Source: Archivesica marissinica
Taxonomy: Eukaryota > Mollusca > Bivalvia > Venerida > Vesicomyidae
Reading direction: 5' to 3'
Assembly: GCA_014843695.1 (NCBI GenBank)
Contig: CM026386.1
Span: 19,211,973 to 19,275,972, forward strand
DNA length: 64,000 nt
Position numbers and translations under genes: made by a program. Shown in pieces: positions 45,488 to 58,487 of the stretch. The first letter of the stretch is position 1. Each line of letters opens with the position of its first letter. The notes beneath the pieces were generated by a model. It worked only from the letters and a program-made list of their open reading frames with translations. It was not told the DNA's origin and did no database searches.

Positions 45488-45952
45488 TATACGACATGAT
45501 GCACGTGCTATGTCAATAGTATATCTGATTTCACATGTATGTCACGGCATGGTGCACGTGCTATGTCAATAGTATATCTGATTTCACATGTATGTCACGG
45601 CATGGTGCACGTGCTATGTCAATAGTATATCTGATTTCACATGTATGTCACGGCATGGTGCACGTGCTATGTCAATATTATATCTGATTTCACATCAATG
45701 TCACGGCATGGTGCACGTGTTATGTCAATATTATATCTGATTTCACATGTATGTCACGGCATGGTGCACGTGTTATGTCAATATTATATCTGAGTTCACA
45801 TGTATGTCACGGCATGGTGCACGTGTTATGTCAATATTATATCTGATTTCACATGTATGTCACGGCATGGTGCACGTGTTATGTCAATATTATATCTTAT
45901 TTCACATGAATGTCACGGCATGGTGCACGTGTTATGTCAATATATCTTAATA
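45488..45952. repeat. 53-bp tandem repeat, 9 copies
   Basis: Unit GTCACGGCATGGTGCACGTG followed by CTATGTCAATAGTATATCTG and ATTTCACATGTAT. Copies start at 45541, 45594, 45647 and every 53 bp. Each contains CACGTG, a canonical E-box. The array lies about 30 bp inside the putative intron after the exon at 45308-45459. Confidence 0.95.
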
Positions 45953-45964
45953 TTATATTATAAA

Positions 45965-46155
45965 CCGTGGTATGGGTCTTAATGTCAGAAAGCAAAACAG
46001 CGATATAATGTAGCACAGAAAAAGTATAATTTGCATAAGATTGATCCATATATAAATGAACTGAACCGTGCGAGCTGACATTACAAACAAATGATGAATA
46101 CATTTATACGTCAACATAACACCCGTAATGAGCGCAAATTGAGAGATATACTGTG
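45965..46155 (+). pseudogene. LINE fragment, pre-RT region
   Basis: About 190 bp matching 60733-60915 (GCATAAGATTGATCCATATA, GAACTGAACCGTGCGAGC, CATTTATACGTCAACATAA). It belongs to the same LINE family as the 60036-61440 pair and is full of stops. Confidence 0.65.
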
Positions 46156-46206
46156 CATGATAATATGCGGTGTTAATATTGGTGTTGTTGAGGATTAAAA
46201 TCAAGT

Positions 46207-47969
46207 ATGGCAACTCGGTCTAGAAGTATTACTCAATTGCTTGAGTTGGAACCTGCACTGTTGGGCGATACCACTGAGGTCAAGGTTCCCGTCTCCTCTG
46301 CCGCACCGGGCAACTGTATAGTATAGTCTCTGCCTTTGAATACATGAGCACCCCCACTACTAAGCTGAATCTTGATAATGAATCATCTAGCGACCCAGAT
46401 CTTATGGAATATAATCGGTTAGTATCGTTGTACCGTGAGTTACCAGCAGAATTGTTTGTTACAAGACTATTAAATGACTACTCGACATGTGAAACAAAAC
46501 TTGAGTCGTCCAGGTCGTTGCTGTTTGTTACTCTACGTGAAGGTGACGACTTCCCCTACGGTCTGCAAGCAGAACTGAAACGTCGGGTTTTCACTCGCAG
46601 ATGTGATCCAATAGCGGTGAAGCTAGCGAACGATATTCATACTTTGTTGGCGGTCATTGAAAGTGACGATTATTTACTTATTAAAGACATGCTGAGTACT
46701 CGTAGCCGTCCTTCACATAAAGCCTCATTCTCAATGGCACCCAGAGCGTCTGCACCGGAGACGTCGCGTCCCAGTCAGCATTGCCAGTGTACCCAGGAAC
46801 TAACAATGCTGAAGGACGCTGTATCAAACCTACAAGCGGAAATGCTTCTTATCAAGCAGTCCAGCATTGCTTCCGAAAAGATAAGATCTGATCAAATTAA
46901 ATCTTTAGCTGAATCGGCGAACTTGACTAAACAATAAATAATGTCTTGCAAGGATAGCATTATTAGTGACTTGTGTAAACTGAAACAGTATATTCACAAT
47001 GGAATGATGAGTAACTTCGGTAGTGTGAACTCTCAAATAGCTGCCACCATCGACAGAGTTATTGCCCTTGAAACGTATTTAAACTCAGGACGTGTCTGTA
47101 TTGTGAATCGTGTGGATTGTCCTCGTGACTATGCGTATGCAGACCCAGGGTCACAACCCATTCCACAGTTACCAGAAGATGTTAATAGTTTCGGAAACCT
47201 CCCACTACCGGTGGATAAAACAAATCAAACACTTACTTCCAATACCTGTATTGACGATATTGCTGACTTCTTATCTGGATGTGTTGACAAACCTATCAAT
47301 TCCGAACACATCGATGCAAGTAGCAACTCTGCATATGTAGACAGTCAGCATAGTTCGTCTGTTGTGATTGTAAAAAGCAGCTGCATCTGTGCAGTACGAT
47401 ATTCTCAACATCGTTAGTTGTGCAAAACAAAGTGATGTCGCCAGTATTCTGACAAGTGATCGTACTCGTTCACATTGTATGCACCCACCCACCAGGATGC
47501 ATGCAAAGGTTCAGAAAAATGTATCGAGAATACACAAAGTGTCATTTGCACAGATCATTGCTGACATTGGGACCCCAATGATTCCAGGAGAAATGGAATC
47601 CCCGTGCATATATCATCACGTCATACCCAAAATCTGGATCTACAGTATTCGGACGAATTATGTGGCTCTAAGAAAATACCTAAGAGGTTCTTTATTAGTG
47701 GGTGTAAGGATTCTATCACGGAATCCCAGATTGCCGCCTATGTTAATTGGAGGGGTCCCAGAGTGACTTTTGTTACAATTTTTCCCTCACACAAATCTTC
47801 GGGATTTGTTATTATTCGTCTCAATCTTGAGGCCGATGAAAACTGTCAGCTAGTAGAACACCCAGGATTCTGGCCCGACAACGTGTATTGCAAACCGTGG
47901 CTCTCCCGTGGTGTGTTGCAGAGACGTCGAACCAATCACATGCTTCCGACCTACGAGTCGCACGATTGA
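46207..47969 (+). pseudogene. LINE ORF1 protein, with stops and frameshifts
   Basis: Begins MATRSRSITQLLELEPAL, shifts frame near 46330, then runs 46344-46937 (helical, with a coiled-coil-like ELTMLKDAVSNLQAEMLLIK). It meets one in-frame TAA at 46935, continues in the same frame to 47417, and shifts at about 47390 and 47600. The C-terminal part ITESQIAAYVNWRGPRVTFV and HPGFWPDNVYCKPW resembles the nucleic-acid-binding end of ORF1 proteins in invertebrate LINEs, where WP.GV..RPW is common. It would package LINE RNA. Not functional as it stands. Confidence 0.7.
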
Positions 47970-48117
47970 ACAAGTTCGACAACTGCGGATACTGAGTATA
48001 AATCATACTATAACTATAACATGTATTCTCAACAAAGTAGCATTGACTAAGTGCACACTATTTAGTACATAATTCTTTAGTGCTTTCATTAACAAATGTA
48101 TTTGGTATTTTGTTTCA

Positions 48118-51100
48118 TGAACTTAAACATATTATCATGGAATGTATCAGGGTTGATGTCTAGTTGTAGTTATCTGTACGACACTTTAAATCAAAATTCT
48201 GTTGATTGTTGTGGAATAGCTGAACATTGGTTATACAACAGAAACATATCGATCTTAAAGTCAGTAAACAGCAATTACAATGCTTACGGTGTATGTGACA
48301 ATAGCTTAGAACTACCCAGTAATAGACGTGTGGGTAAAGGCGGAGTTGGTTTACTATGGCACACTAAACATAGCAATTATGTGACACCATTACATATTGA
48401 TGACGACAGAATAATAGGTATACAATTTAATTATGATCAGTATAATTGTGTATGTACATATTTCAAATATATTTGCCATGTAAAAATCATTGTATACAAT
48501 ATTATAGAGATTATGTTGATAGACTGTACAACATATGGAGTTACTACTCTGAGAGTGGCACCGTAGTAATGATGGGCGATTTTAACACTGATTTTACAAG
48601 GAATAACCCAGATGCTAGAGGTGTATACCTAGAGCACTTTATCTCCGAAACAAACCTTATTGTAGTAAATACACTTGATATGTGCATATGGGCCTCGCAC
48701 ACGTTCGTCTCATATGATGACCAATATGAAACGCTCATTGACTATGTAATGATTCCAGTTGAAAAATGGTATTGTGTACAGTATGGGGAAATAGTTGATG
48801 ACAATTGTTTGAATGTTTCAAGGCATAGACCAATTATTTGTAAAATGCATCTTGTAGTTTTAGAGGAACCCTTCCAATGCATAAACGACGTAAACAATAA
48901 TAATATAGTCTTCATCAACTGGAACCGGGTTAAGGAAGATGAACTCATTAAATATGCGAACCTTGTAGACAATTCACAGACGTTGCTAAGCACGAGCACA
49001 GCGCGTATGAATAATAGTGAAAACGTCGATAACGCGTATATTAATATTGTAGACACAGTAACATCGACCTCTAAGAAGTGTTTTAAGCAGCCAACGTTTA
49101 AACATTTTCTTAGGCCATATTGGTCCAACCAGCTGTCTGTGCTCCATAAGCATATGAAACAACTCCGTCGAAAGTGGATTGTAGATGGAAGGCCACGTTT
49201 ATATTCATCCGAATCGTACGTAAACTATAAAAATTCGAAACGCGATTTCCGACATTGTCCACGATATCATGTCTTAAAATATCTGTCAGAGCAAGACGAA
49301 GAACCGCAAAGTTTGATAATCAAAGATTCTGGAGAATAGTCAAAAAACGACGAAAAAATACTTCAAACAGTACAGGGTCTGAAATAAAGTTTAATAGATA
49401 TGTATATAAAGATCCAGTGGAAGATGTACTTCACAAATCTATACTCGCCGTTAGAAGATGAGAGCTTTGACTCGCAATGGAAAAACGAGGTTGAATCGCG
49501 ATTATTGCAATACACATCCAAATTACATATAGATGATGAATGTTCAACTCTAATCACTGAAGAAAACGTTGTTAAAGCAATTAAGTCTTGTAAAAAAGGC
49601 AAGAGTTGTGGACATGACCACATTTATTACGAACATCTAATGTATGGTGGCAAATTACTCGTACGTGCCATAACACAACTATATAATCTGGTGCGGGCCG
49701 TTTTCTAATGTTGTTAAAACTTGTGGCCCAAACCATTTGTATTATCAGGCTATATTGTTATACCTATGTTTTGTATATTATATATTGATCAATGCAATAA
49801 AATATGATTAAACACAACTATATAATGCGATGTTGAATTTAAAATATATTCCTTATGAGATGAATAAAAGTGTCATAATTACTATACATAAAGGTGGGGA
49901 AAAAAGAAAAGATGAACCAAATTACCGGGAACTTTCTCTCACATCTTGCTTGCTTAAAGTGTATGAATATATAATTTTAGAAAGGTGTGAATCAAATATA
50001 TTATCGACCTTAAGCTGTCAATAAGGCGGTTTCCAAAATGAACTAGGTTGTACCATGACGTCCTTTGTACTAAAAGAGGGCATCCTCTTTGGAAAAGAAA
50101 ACAGAAGTAAGGTATATGTCTACTATCTAGACGCCCGTCAAGCGTTTGATATCGTATGGCATGATGGTCTTTTATATAAGTTGTTAGATTCTGGAATTGA
50201 TAGACACTCATTTGGTTCATTCCTTCAAATGTACAAATCTATGCGAAGTTGTGTGCGCAACCGCAATTTTATGTCTGACTGGTTTGACGTAACACAGGGC
50301 ACGCGTCAAGGAGACAAAAGTTCACCATTACTTTATCTGTTATTCATAAATGGTTTAATTCGCAAACTTGAGAACAGTGATTTAGGTAGTTGTGTTTATA
50401 ATATGAATATAAATAGCCCTACAGTTGCAGACGACATGTTGTTAGTGTCATTTTCTAAAAAAGGACTGGAAAATATGCTGTCAATATGTTATGACTACTC
50501 GAGGAAATGGCGGTATCTGTATAATCCATCGAAATGTGCCATTATTGTATTTAATGAATCCAAATCCGATTACCTTAAACACTCAAGGACTTTTCACTGT
50601 GGTCCTCAGATTATTGAGGAAGTAGAACAATATGTACACCTAGAGGTGATCTGCAATAAGTATATGACTGTGTGCGACTCTATGCGCGATGCAAATACAA
50701 AACTAAGAGGAAGTCTTCTTAGTATAATGAACAATGGAATCGCCCAGAATGCTGTAAGTCCCGTCTCTTGGGCAACTATATACAAATCGGATGTGGTAAC
50801 AAAGGCGAATTGTGGAATTATATGTCCAGATCCAGTTTAATGCAACTAGAAAGAAGTCATCGATTCTGTATTAAACTGGTCCAAAACTTACCGCCATTTG
50901 CTAATACAGATATAGCTCTTAGTTGTCTGGGAATCTCTCCAATAGAGACGATGATTGATTATAAGAAACTTATATTCCTGGGTCAGCTATGCCGACTACC
51001 TTGTCATTATCTGTCCAAACGGATGTGTATAATGCGCTTGTTTCACTATGGCAATTATGAAAGGCAGTTACATGGTTTTATACCAGACATCTACAGACTT

Positions 51101-51694
51101 TTTCTCAAATATAATCTGAAACCGTATTTGTCAAATTATGTCAGTGATGCACTGTTTCCAACAAAATTTCAATGGAGGTCAATTCTTCGGAAGCAAATTT
51201 TCGAAGCTGAACATAATGAAAGGATGTCTAGGGTAACTATACGTTTTCCAGAAATAAATGCTGAAAACATATTCAACGTTAATAAACCATGTGAGCTGTG
51301 GTTACTAGGCAGACAATTCTCAAAATTAAAACCTAAATGTTATACTGCTGTTTCAACTATACACAAATTATTTTGTTTTAGCAAGAGTGAAACTTGTCCT
51401 AAATGTGACATGTTTGTTAATAATAGCAAAATACACATAATATACTCATGTCCGAAAACTGAGCAGCTCAGAACTGCCCTATGGACAACTGTTATTGATC
51501 AAGCAGGAATAAACACATATTTACGCTTCATCTCAAAGGATCCTATTACCCATATTTGTGATTTGCTGTTAGGTATGTCTACTTATGAACTTGATGAAGC
51601 AAGCCGTGACAATATCCAAATTACAGCAGTGAATATATTACATACAATATTCTATCGCGTGTACAACCATAGTGTGCTGTGGTACATGAATTAA
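48118..51694 (+). pseudogene. LINE ORF2: endonuclease and reverse transcriptase, broken
   Basis: Frames at 48096-48566, 48446-49339, 49400-49708, 49830-50024, 50055-50840 and 50768-51694 follow each other and need at least five frame changes. Endonuclease: MNLNILSWNVSGL, the catalytic E in AEHWL, MMGDFNTDF and SRHRPIICK. Linker: LRPYWSNQLS. Reverse transcriptase: KGKSCGHDHIYYEHL, NYRELSLTSCLLKVYE, YYLDARQAFD, GTRQGDKSSPLLYLLFING and TVADDMLLVS; here the usual Tyr/Phe before ADD is Val-Ala. C terminus: CPKCDMFVNNSKIHIIYSC, a Cys2-His-Cys knuckle. All domains are recognisable, but no complete enzyme could be made. Confidence 0.88.
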
Positions 51695-51711
51695 CATGAA
51701 TAGAGCAAGTG

Positions 51712-51835
51712 GAAGTCGTGATAGCGCAGTGGATGCGCGTTCGTTTCAGGTGCGAACGGTCCGGAGTTCGAGTCCCGCTGGAGCCGTTACGAGTGTGCCC
51801 TTAGGCAAGGCATTTAAATTCCACGTTGCCCATAC
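51712..51835 (+). mobile_element. SINE-B copy 4, 3'-truncated
   Basis: Head (GTCGTGATAGCGCAGTGG, B box GAGTTCGAGTCCC) and the first half of the body (GCCCTTAGGCAAGGCATTT). Homology stops at CCACGTTGCC; the tail is absent. Confidence 0.85.
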
Positions 51836-52677
51836 CCAGCTTTCACGCCAAATCAGCTGGCGTATTGATGCGGCTTATCTCCCTTGAAAATGACCAATAT
51901 TGATTGTCTTATCGGCAAATTTTTGAGCAATAGTTTATATAGGGAAATTATTTTCAATCGTTTATTTAGAAGAGACCTTTTAATTTTTATAAATTTTAAC
52001 TCCTATGGCGATAAAGTTTAATTTGTTCTCTTTAATGTGATATGATAATGGTTGTTCTAGGAGTAAAACTTATTGCTTCCCTATTAGATTTAAATGTATC
52101 ACTGATACTTTTATTAGTATACAGTGAAATGTCAAATCGTTAATGTTGTGATTTTTAGAGGCACATAATTCATCATTCCCATAACATGAGAACTTTTTAA
52201 CTCCTATCATGGTAAAGTATATGTTACTGACAATATTATGTAGTTTTCATATTTAACATTAAATAATATCTTGTTGCTTCCCTGTGATGCTTAAGTTAGG
52301 CAAGTTAAAGAAATCACATATTTTGTTCATCCTTAGTTAAATTACATTACATCAGGAACTTAGATACGTCAATCAAAAAGATCCTGATTGCATTTACTTT
52401 TTACGGGGATCTAATGTATTTGATAATTAAATGTACTTATACTAATTTGATGTCAGTTTATTAAACAAGACATGATTATAACAATTAAAGGTTAATATAG
52501 CATGTTGTTAATTATAATATTATATCGCTTTCTTTTAAGGTTTGTTTTCATTAATAGTCATTATGCTAAATGTCGATTAGCTTTGTGTGAGAAGCTTACA
52601 AGTTTTTATTTTTTAATTCATCTAGGCTAAATAGCCCACGAGGACAATATATGCATGATATAGACGAACATTGATTA
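51836..52677. other. AT-rich stretch, no clear feature
   Basis: Very AT-rich. TTAACTCCTAT followed by ATAAAG or GTAAAG occurs twice (about 52000 and 52200), a hint of old duplication. No gene seen. Confidence 0.4.
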
Positions 52678-52975
52678 AACTCAATAGAGAAGCTTACATA
52701 ATTAACTTGAAGTGTCTTAATGTACACTGAGTATAAATTCATGCAATATGACTTTGAGAAGCATGCATACATAACGGCAAAATAGTATTTTTAAAGAATG
52801 AGTTTAATTTGACATGTTACTTTGTACATTGGTGTCACATTCATGCAAATTGACAATGTTTTAATGGTGTATATTAAAATTTCACAAGTTTTTCCGGGAG
52901 GATTTCCCGCCGCGGGAGATACTCTTTGTTGTTTAATGTGGTTGAAAATTTGCATATATGTACATTGAAGTGTCT
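52678..52975 (+). repeat. Direct repeat, left copy
   Basis: Matches 58488-58745 in the same orientation (TATAAATTCATGCAATATGA, CATGCATACATAACGGCAAA, TTTGCATATATG). This copy has about 21 and 45 bp that the right copy lacks. Confidence 0.7.
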
Positions 52976-54204
52976 CATGTATTTGGAGATAATTGACATC
53001 TTTTGTTAATCAATTAAATGACTACTCTTAGATAAACATTGGAACCATACCTGGTACTTGTCAAGAAGAAGAAGAAGCCATGTATACCTGTTATTTGAGT
53101 GATTATGTTCAGCAATTTTATGTATATAAAACTGGTGAGTGTTGCAGAAGCAACCAACGGATTAGTAAACTTATAAGCCTTTTTGTACCAACAAATGCAT
53201 GATTTGTGTAAAACCCTCATGCCAATGTTTTAAATGTACATATACAGCGCCCTGGGTAATAACAAGTAATCAGGTGGTAGAATCTAAACATGTCATTAAG
53301 CAGTCTGTCCAATTGCACACTGACCTACACATTAGATTTCTACGTGCGTTGCTGGTTCTGGACACCAAATTGATCTCTCCTTGGATATTCAGCCTCCTAC
53401 CTAATGCGACATTATGAATGTAGGACGTTTCGGACATGGATCTTTCGGCCTAGGCTGTTTCGGCCTAGGACGTTCTGGACTAGGACGTTTCGGCCGGCCC
53501 TTTTTTCAGGATAGGACGTTTCGGCCAAATCAGTTTATATGGGTTATACATTAATATTTTGGAAGTTTGATGGGTTTAATCTGAAAATGACGTATACCAT
53601 TAAATTGAATATGGTTTTATTGATTATATGTTATGTCTTTTGGGAGACTTAATTTTTTTTTAAACTTTGGACCACAATGACGTTATACCATGGAATTGAA
53701 TATAACACGCAACAATCATCAGGTGTATAACATGGTTTTATTGAATTCATTTTGTGCCTCATATAATAATTATGTTTAATTGAACATGTCGTTTTGGGTG
53801 AGTGAGACGTAAATTTTAAAATACTTTGCAGACAACTTCACATGACCACAATGACTTACATTGAATTGAATGAATATGCCTTTGATGATTTTAACAACTA
53901 ACAAGCATCAGGTATATAATCCTCGGAAATGATTTACACATTGGGCTGGCCCCCTCTCAGGTTGTGGCTTACACCACGACGAAGTTCTGGGACAGATTTA
54001 CGTCCAGCCACTCTATCCTCACACAGATTCCGCAGCCTGACTTGTAGATCCATGTAGATCTTCCTGGTCTTCTTCTTTGATCCCACGTTCGCTTTGAAGA
54101 AGAACTGCAGAAACTCTAGCGCTTTCTGCCTGCAGACACTCGATTAGTTTCCAGACAGTTGGATGGTCATGTCCAACAAGGGCATGGAACTTGTTATTCC
54201 AACC

Positions 54205-55313
54205 TCAGAGATGTTGTTGGTCCGAGGCTGGTCGTTGAGTGTGATGGCGTGCACGTTCCATCTGTCTGGAGTGAAACATGGGGGATACGTCGGACTTGAA
54301 CTCTGAGTGGACCTGGTTGCGCCCATTGGCGAAGCTGTCCTGTGACATATGTGGCGTCGAAGTAGTCCAGGAGTGGCCTGGCTTCATCTGGAACACTGTC
54401 CCTGAGGTGGGCATGCCATCCGGGACCTCATCTGGTGGTAGAAAGGCAAGGGCATCGATCTGTCCACAGAAGAAACGAAAGTTGTTGTCGTTCTCATACA
54501 AGGTGGCAAGGCCTAAGGACTGGATCTTCCGCCAGATGGCTTGGGTCAGGTGGTAAAAGCAATATTGTATGGTAACATGATCACCAAAGACATGATGCAC
54601 AGCAAGTTCAACACCACGCTCAAAGTATACCATAACAACAGAGGGATCACAGCCAGCCTCTTGTAACACATGACGCATTTCTTCATAGGTGGTCTGGGTC
54701 TTGCGCTGAAGTAGAGCGTAGGCCAGGGGAAGAAAGATGTTGTCGACGTGTCCATGGATAACATAGAGTTGATGAAACAGACGTGGTGAACTGCGAATGT
54801 ACCATCCATACACCAAATATCCGAAGCAGCAAGATGTTGTAGCTGGTCCTCTGTGGCAAAGATGATGACACGTTCATCAGCTTCTGCTCCATTGTCATAA
54901 CGAAGGAAGTTGTAGGGGGTGTCTCCAGTGGTTTGGCTCCAGACACCATTGATGGTCAGCTCACGGAGTGTCTGTGGGTCCTTGGGTCGGTTAGCTGCAC
55001 GAGCCCTTCGCAGAACTCGCTTCACTGTGTCGCTAGATGGTAGGCTGGCCTTGACTTCATCAGGAGCAACTGAGGTAGAGAATATCAGGATTTGGTTAGG
55101 CTTGTCGTTGGTGCTGCAGAGAACAGGGTTCTCAAACTCCTTGTTCGTCTTCATAAGGGCAGAGCAGTTGACAGGGGCGTCACGACGAACACACCGCCAA
55201 GAGATTTCATCCTTACCCGTTGCTACCAACTTCACAGTATACATGAATCCATCCAGACAAAGCTTCTTGCCACCACGTTTTGTACTTATAACTTCCATGC
55301 TGAGTGACATTTT
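54205..55313 (-). pseudogene. MULE transposase with FLYWCH domain, damaged
   Basis: The likely start is MSLSMEVISTKRGGKKLCLD at 55313. The first 90 residues are a FLYWCH/WRKY-like zinc domain (FMYTVKLVATGKDEISWRC, then an H/C-rich part). The MULE core follows: DIWCMDGTFAVHH holds the first catalytic Asp, then, after a frameshift near 54790, QLYVIHGHVDNIFLPLAYAL and QTTYEEMRHVLQ. The second catalytic site, usually DFE, reads VYFE because of a codon change at 54625-54627. CFYHLTQAIWRKIQSLGL is the conserved C-terminal block. With a frameshift and a lost Asp, the enzyme is inactive. Confidence 0.85.
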
Positions 55314-55373
55314 GGCATTTTGACATGCCTTATATATTAGAACAAAATAACGACTCATCATTGAGCAGCTCAT

Positions 55374-56629
55374 TCCATGAACTGCTCAAGGATGAGTCCT
55401 CCTTTGAGCACAGACGTGTTAGTGTCATAGGGTGAACTACTTTCAGTATTCTGGTATAAATTTCATATGTTTGATTGTGTATTAAATTGATAAGAGATAT
55501 GTCACGTGCAACTATCTTGCTTGTGACTAGCATTACTTTCCTAAAAGAAATCAACATAGTGTTGTAGTTTACATCTGCACATAATTTATGTTGTTATAGT
55601 CGAGTAGTTACACAAATATCCCTTAGACCATCTAGTTTAATTCTAGTTAATTGTGTCCCTTGATTAATACACATCTGCACTTGATCACTAACCAATGACA
55701 CTGTTACTGACATCCGCCATATTGTGGAAGATGTAAACAGAAGCCATAAGTGTATGTGCTACCACTAATGATCCATCCTTGTGGATATATATTTAAATAA
55801 CTACAGGTAAACATGTATTCTTAAATCATAAATGTATACTATTTGAAGTGTATTGAATTATTTGCACAATATCGCCCTTGATCAAATGTGATTGTTAAAT
55901 CGTTATATATTGACTGGTAAGAATGTGTACGTATGTTTTACAGGATCGTATCTGTCGTTTGCAAATACAAAGTTGAACGTGAAACCCCAGTCTTGTTGTT
56001 TAACCCGGTATGGCTGAGCGGGCCGGCGACATTAGGAAACCGACTTGAGGTGAGGTGAAAACCCCTTTGACGTGAAGCACCTTTGAAGTGGTCCTGTGAA
56101 GTTGTGTCCACAGCTTTCTTGCTAAACAATATGTGTTCGGAAGCCTACTTTGCCTGGTAAGTTGAGAAAACCTTGCCTGGTAAGTTGAGAAAACCTTCAC
56201 CTATGAAGTGGTCCTGTGAAGTTGCCTCTAAAGTTTTTATTTATTTAAAATCAATTCAATAAAACAATGTTTAATTAAACAGTATAAAACATAAATAAAT
56301 TCAATAAAACCATGTTCAATTTAATGGTATTCTAAAATATTAATGTACAGTCAGAGAGGGAAAGGTGTGGCTTTGAGCTAGCACCATAAAAAGACCAAGC
56401 TGAGCTCAGATAGGGAAAGGTGTGGCTTTGAGAGGGAAAGGTGTGGCTTTGAGCCTCACAATCAAAAACCTTAACTGTTATCAGCCGGACTCTGAGTGTG
56501 GCCTGTCCGGATTCGGAAACCGAGACATCCAGATTAAGAGGTACAAATAACACTAAAAAGATCCATTCCCAAGAACATGTGTCCGGATTGTCTTCCGAAT
56601 TAACAATGTCCGGGTCTGACTGTAGAAAT
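55374..56629. other. Non-coding interior of the MULE
   Basis: Between the transposase start and the right TIR there are only short repeats (see the MULE entry) and AT-rich DNA. Short open frames here have no motifs. Confidence 0.5.
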
Positions 56630-56740
56630 CTGATTTGGCCGAAACGTCCTATCCTGAAACAAGGGCCGGCCGAAACATCCTAGTCCGGAACATCCTAGGC
56701 CGAAACATCCTAGTCCGAAAGATCCAAGTCCGAAACGTCC

Positions 56741-57322
56741 GCCCACCATTAATTATATATATATATACGTATCAGGAAATACGGAAACAGTATCTTAAAT
56801 ACTCTGCTCTGTGCGTTACCAACGAATGTTTTAAATTAAATGATATGTCTATTTTTATATTATAATGTTAGTTTTAACGTGGCCCTGAAAGGAAACCGTT
56901 TGTATATACTATATAAATAGAACATTTCCTGCGGATATAGAACTTCAGTTTTTAATACCATTTTTTATTGTACCACACAGGCAGAGATACTTTTAACTTT
57001 AAGTTCCTGAGGCTTTCATATTTAACCTATATTTGGGAATGGGACATGATAATCTGCTCTAATAGCCTATATGTCATAAAGACTCCAACTTTTGTACATT
57101 ATATACATCTTTATTTTTACTATTTTACTATGTACACTGAACCCTTGTAAATATATAAATTGAGCACATTAAAACATTGTATATTTTAACGATAAAGTAT
57201 GTAATTATTTTAGTCATAGTCACAGTTATTAACATGAGTACAGGTTCTTGCGGTCACAAATTTGAGATTTGTGACTGCTTGAACCATAATAAAAAAGACA
57301 TATAAACGGCGAGAGGCATAAT
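56741..57322. other. AT-rich stretch, no clear feature
   Basis: Starts with a short (TA)n at 56753-56764. No coding or repeat signal that I can support. Confidence 0.4.
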
Positions 57323-58219
57323 CAGGGTCGTACCCAGGGGGGGGGGCAAAGGGGGCCTCGGCCCCCCCAAACCAAACTTGCACAGGTAAAGATTGAACTT
57401 CAACAACCTTGGACTAAATTTATCATAAAATGTTTTGAATAATGCTATAGATACATTGAGGTTGACCCAGAGAAGGTCATCTCTGAGTTTGCTAGGAGAC
57501 ACCCCAGGAAACTAGAGCTGGAGAACATCCTGACTGAGTGTTAAGATATCTCTTGTGATAGTTAACTTAAGTAAAATTAGAGTATTTTATGTGTAATAGA
57601 CTGGATAGCAATCTACCGTATATTATTTTAATTTTAATGTAGATAAAGTTGATATTAGACACCATTATCCATGGGAAGTATAGTAAGGGGGAGTATAGTT
57701 TATCAATTTGAATGTATGAAATAAATGATTTTATAAATAGCGTTTTTGTCACAGTGAATATTTGTTATAGTAAAAGGTATTTTATATTGTGTGATTTCAA
57801 TTTGAATGTATGAAATAAATGATTTTATAAATAGTGGTTTTGTCACAGTGAACATTTGTTATAGTCAAGCTATAACTGCAGTTATTTTATATTGTGTGAT
57901 ATCAGTTTGAAATAAATGATTTTAAAAATAGTATTGTTGTCTTGTTTTTGTCATAGTGAACATTTATAATAGTCAAACTAACTGCAGGTAGTATATATTG
58001 TCTGACATCACTTTGAATGTATGTAATAACTGATGATAAAAATTGAAATAGTTTTTGTCATTATTTCTCTCTTTATGAGATTTTAAACAAAAATTACAAT
58101 ACATGTATATCAAAATAAAGTTTAACTGGTCATTTCTAGTAATGTGTACACCCACGCTGTTTTAGCTCGGCCAGCCAATCTCGGCACCCCCCTCTCAGAA
58201 AATCCTGGGTACGCCCCTG
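57323..58219. mobile_element. hAT-like non-autonomous element with internal repeats
   Basis: CAGGGTCGTACCCAGG at the left and CCTGGGTACGCCCCTG at the right: a 16-bp TIR with 15 matches. CAGGGGCG ends are typical of hAT elements. An 8-bp duplication is not clear. Inside, 57700-58030 has four imperfect repeats of about 100 bp (AATTTGAATGTATGAAATAA, then TTTTGTCACAGTGAA). No transposase. Confidence 0.65.
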
Positions 58220-58487
58220 ATAATAAATCGGGTCGAGAATTGGCCTGCGCGTCGCGTGCGAGGACATAGAGATTAGCGAACATGGAAAAGATATATAATT
58301 ACAAGTAGATTAACATGCTGCAACGGATTGATTTATTTACTGTAAAATTTGGGTAATATACTGGTTTTATAACAAATACAATTGTATGATAGTATTTTTG
58401 GGGGAATTTGTGACGGCCCGTTTGAACAGTATTAAAACTTTAACAATAATAGTAAATAAATCATACATGTTAATAACTGATTTAGCT

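Larger units (their letters stand above)
46207..51711 (+). mobile_element. LINE 2, nearly full length, broken
   Basis: 5.5-kb non-LTR retrotransposon with ORF1 (46207-47969), a 148-bp spacer and ORF2 (48118-51694). A SINE-B begins 18 bp after the ORF2 stop, so the native 3' UTR is missing or very short. A 110-bp foreign piece at about 49705-49815 (ending AATGCAATAAAATATGATTA) interrupts ORF2. Related fragments are at 27425-29245 and 62890-63065. Confidence 0.88.
53423..56740 (-). mobile_element. MULE (Mutator-like) transposon with 111-bp TIRs
   Basis: A 3.3-kb element. TIRs at 53423-53533 and 56630-56740 match over their full length (GGACGTTTCGGACATGGATC; inner end CGTTTCGGCCAAATCAG). Each TIR is built of about six variants of TAGGACGTTTCGGCC. 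The transposase is on the minus strand. A 9-bp target duplication, typical of MULEs, is not evident, so the outer borders are approximate. Other content: duplicated TGGTAAGTTGAGAAAACCTT at 56155-56200 and AGAGGGAAAGGTGTGGCTTT repeats at 56350-56450. Confidence 0.88.
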
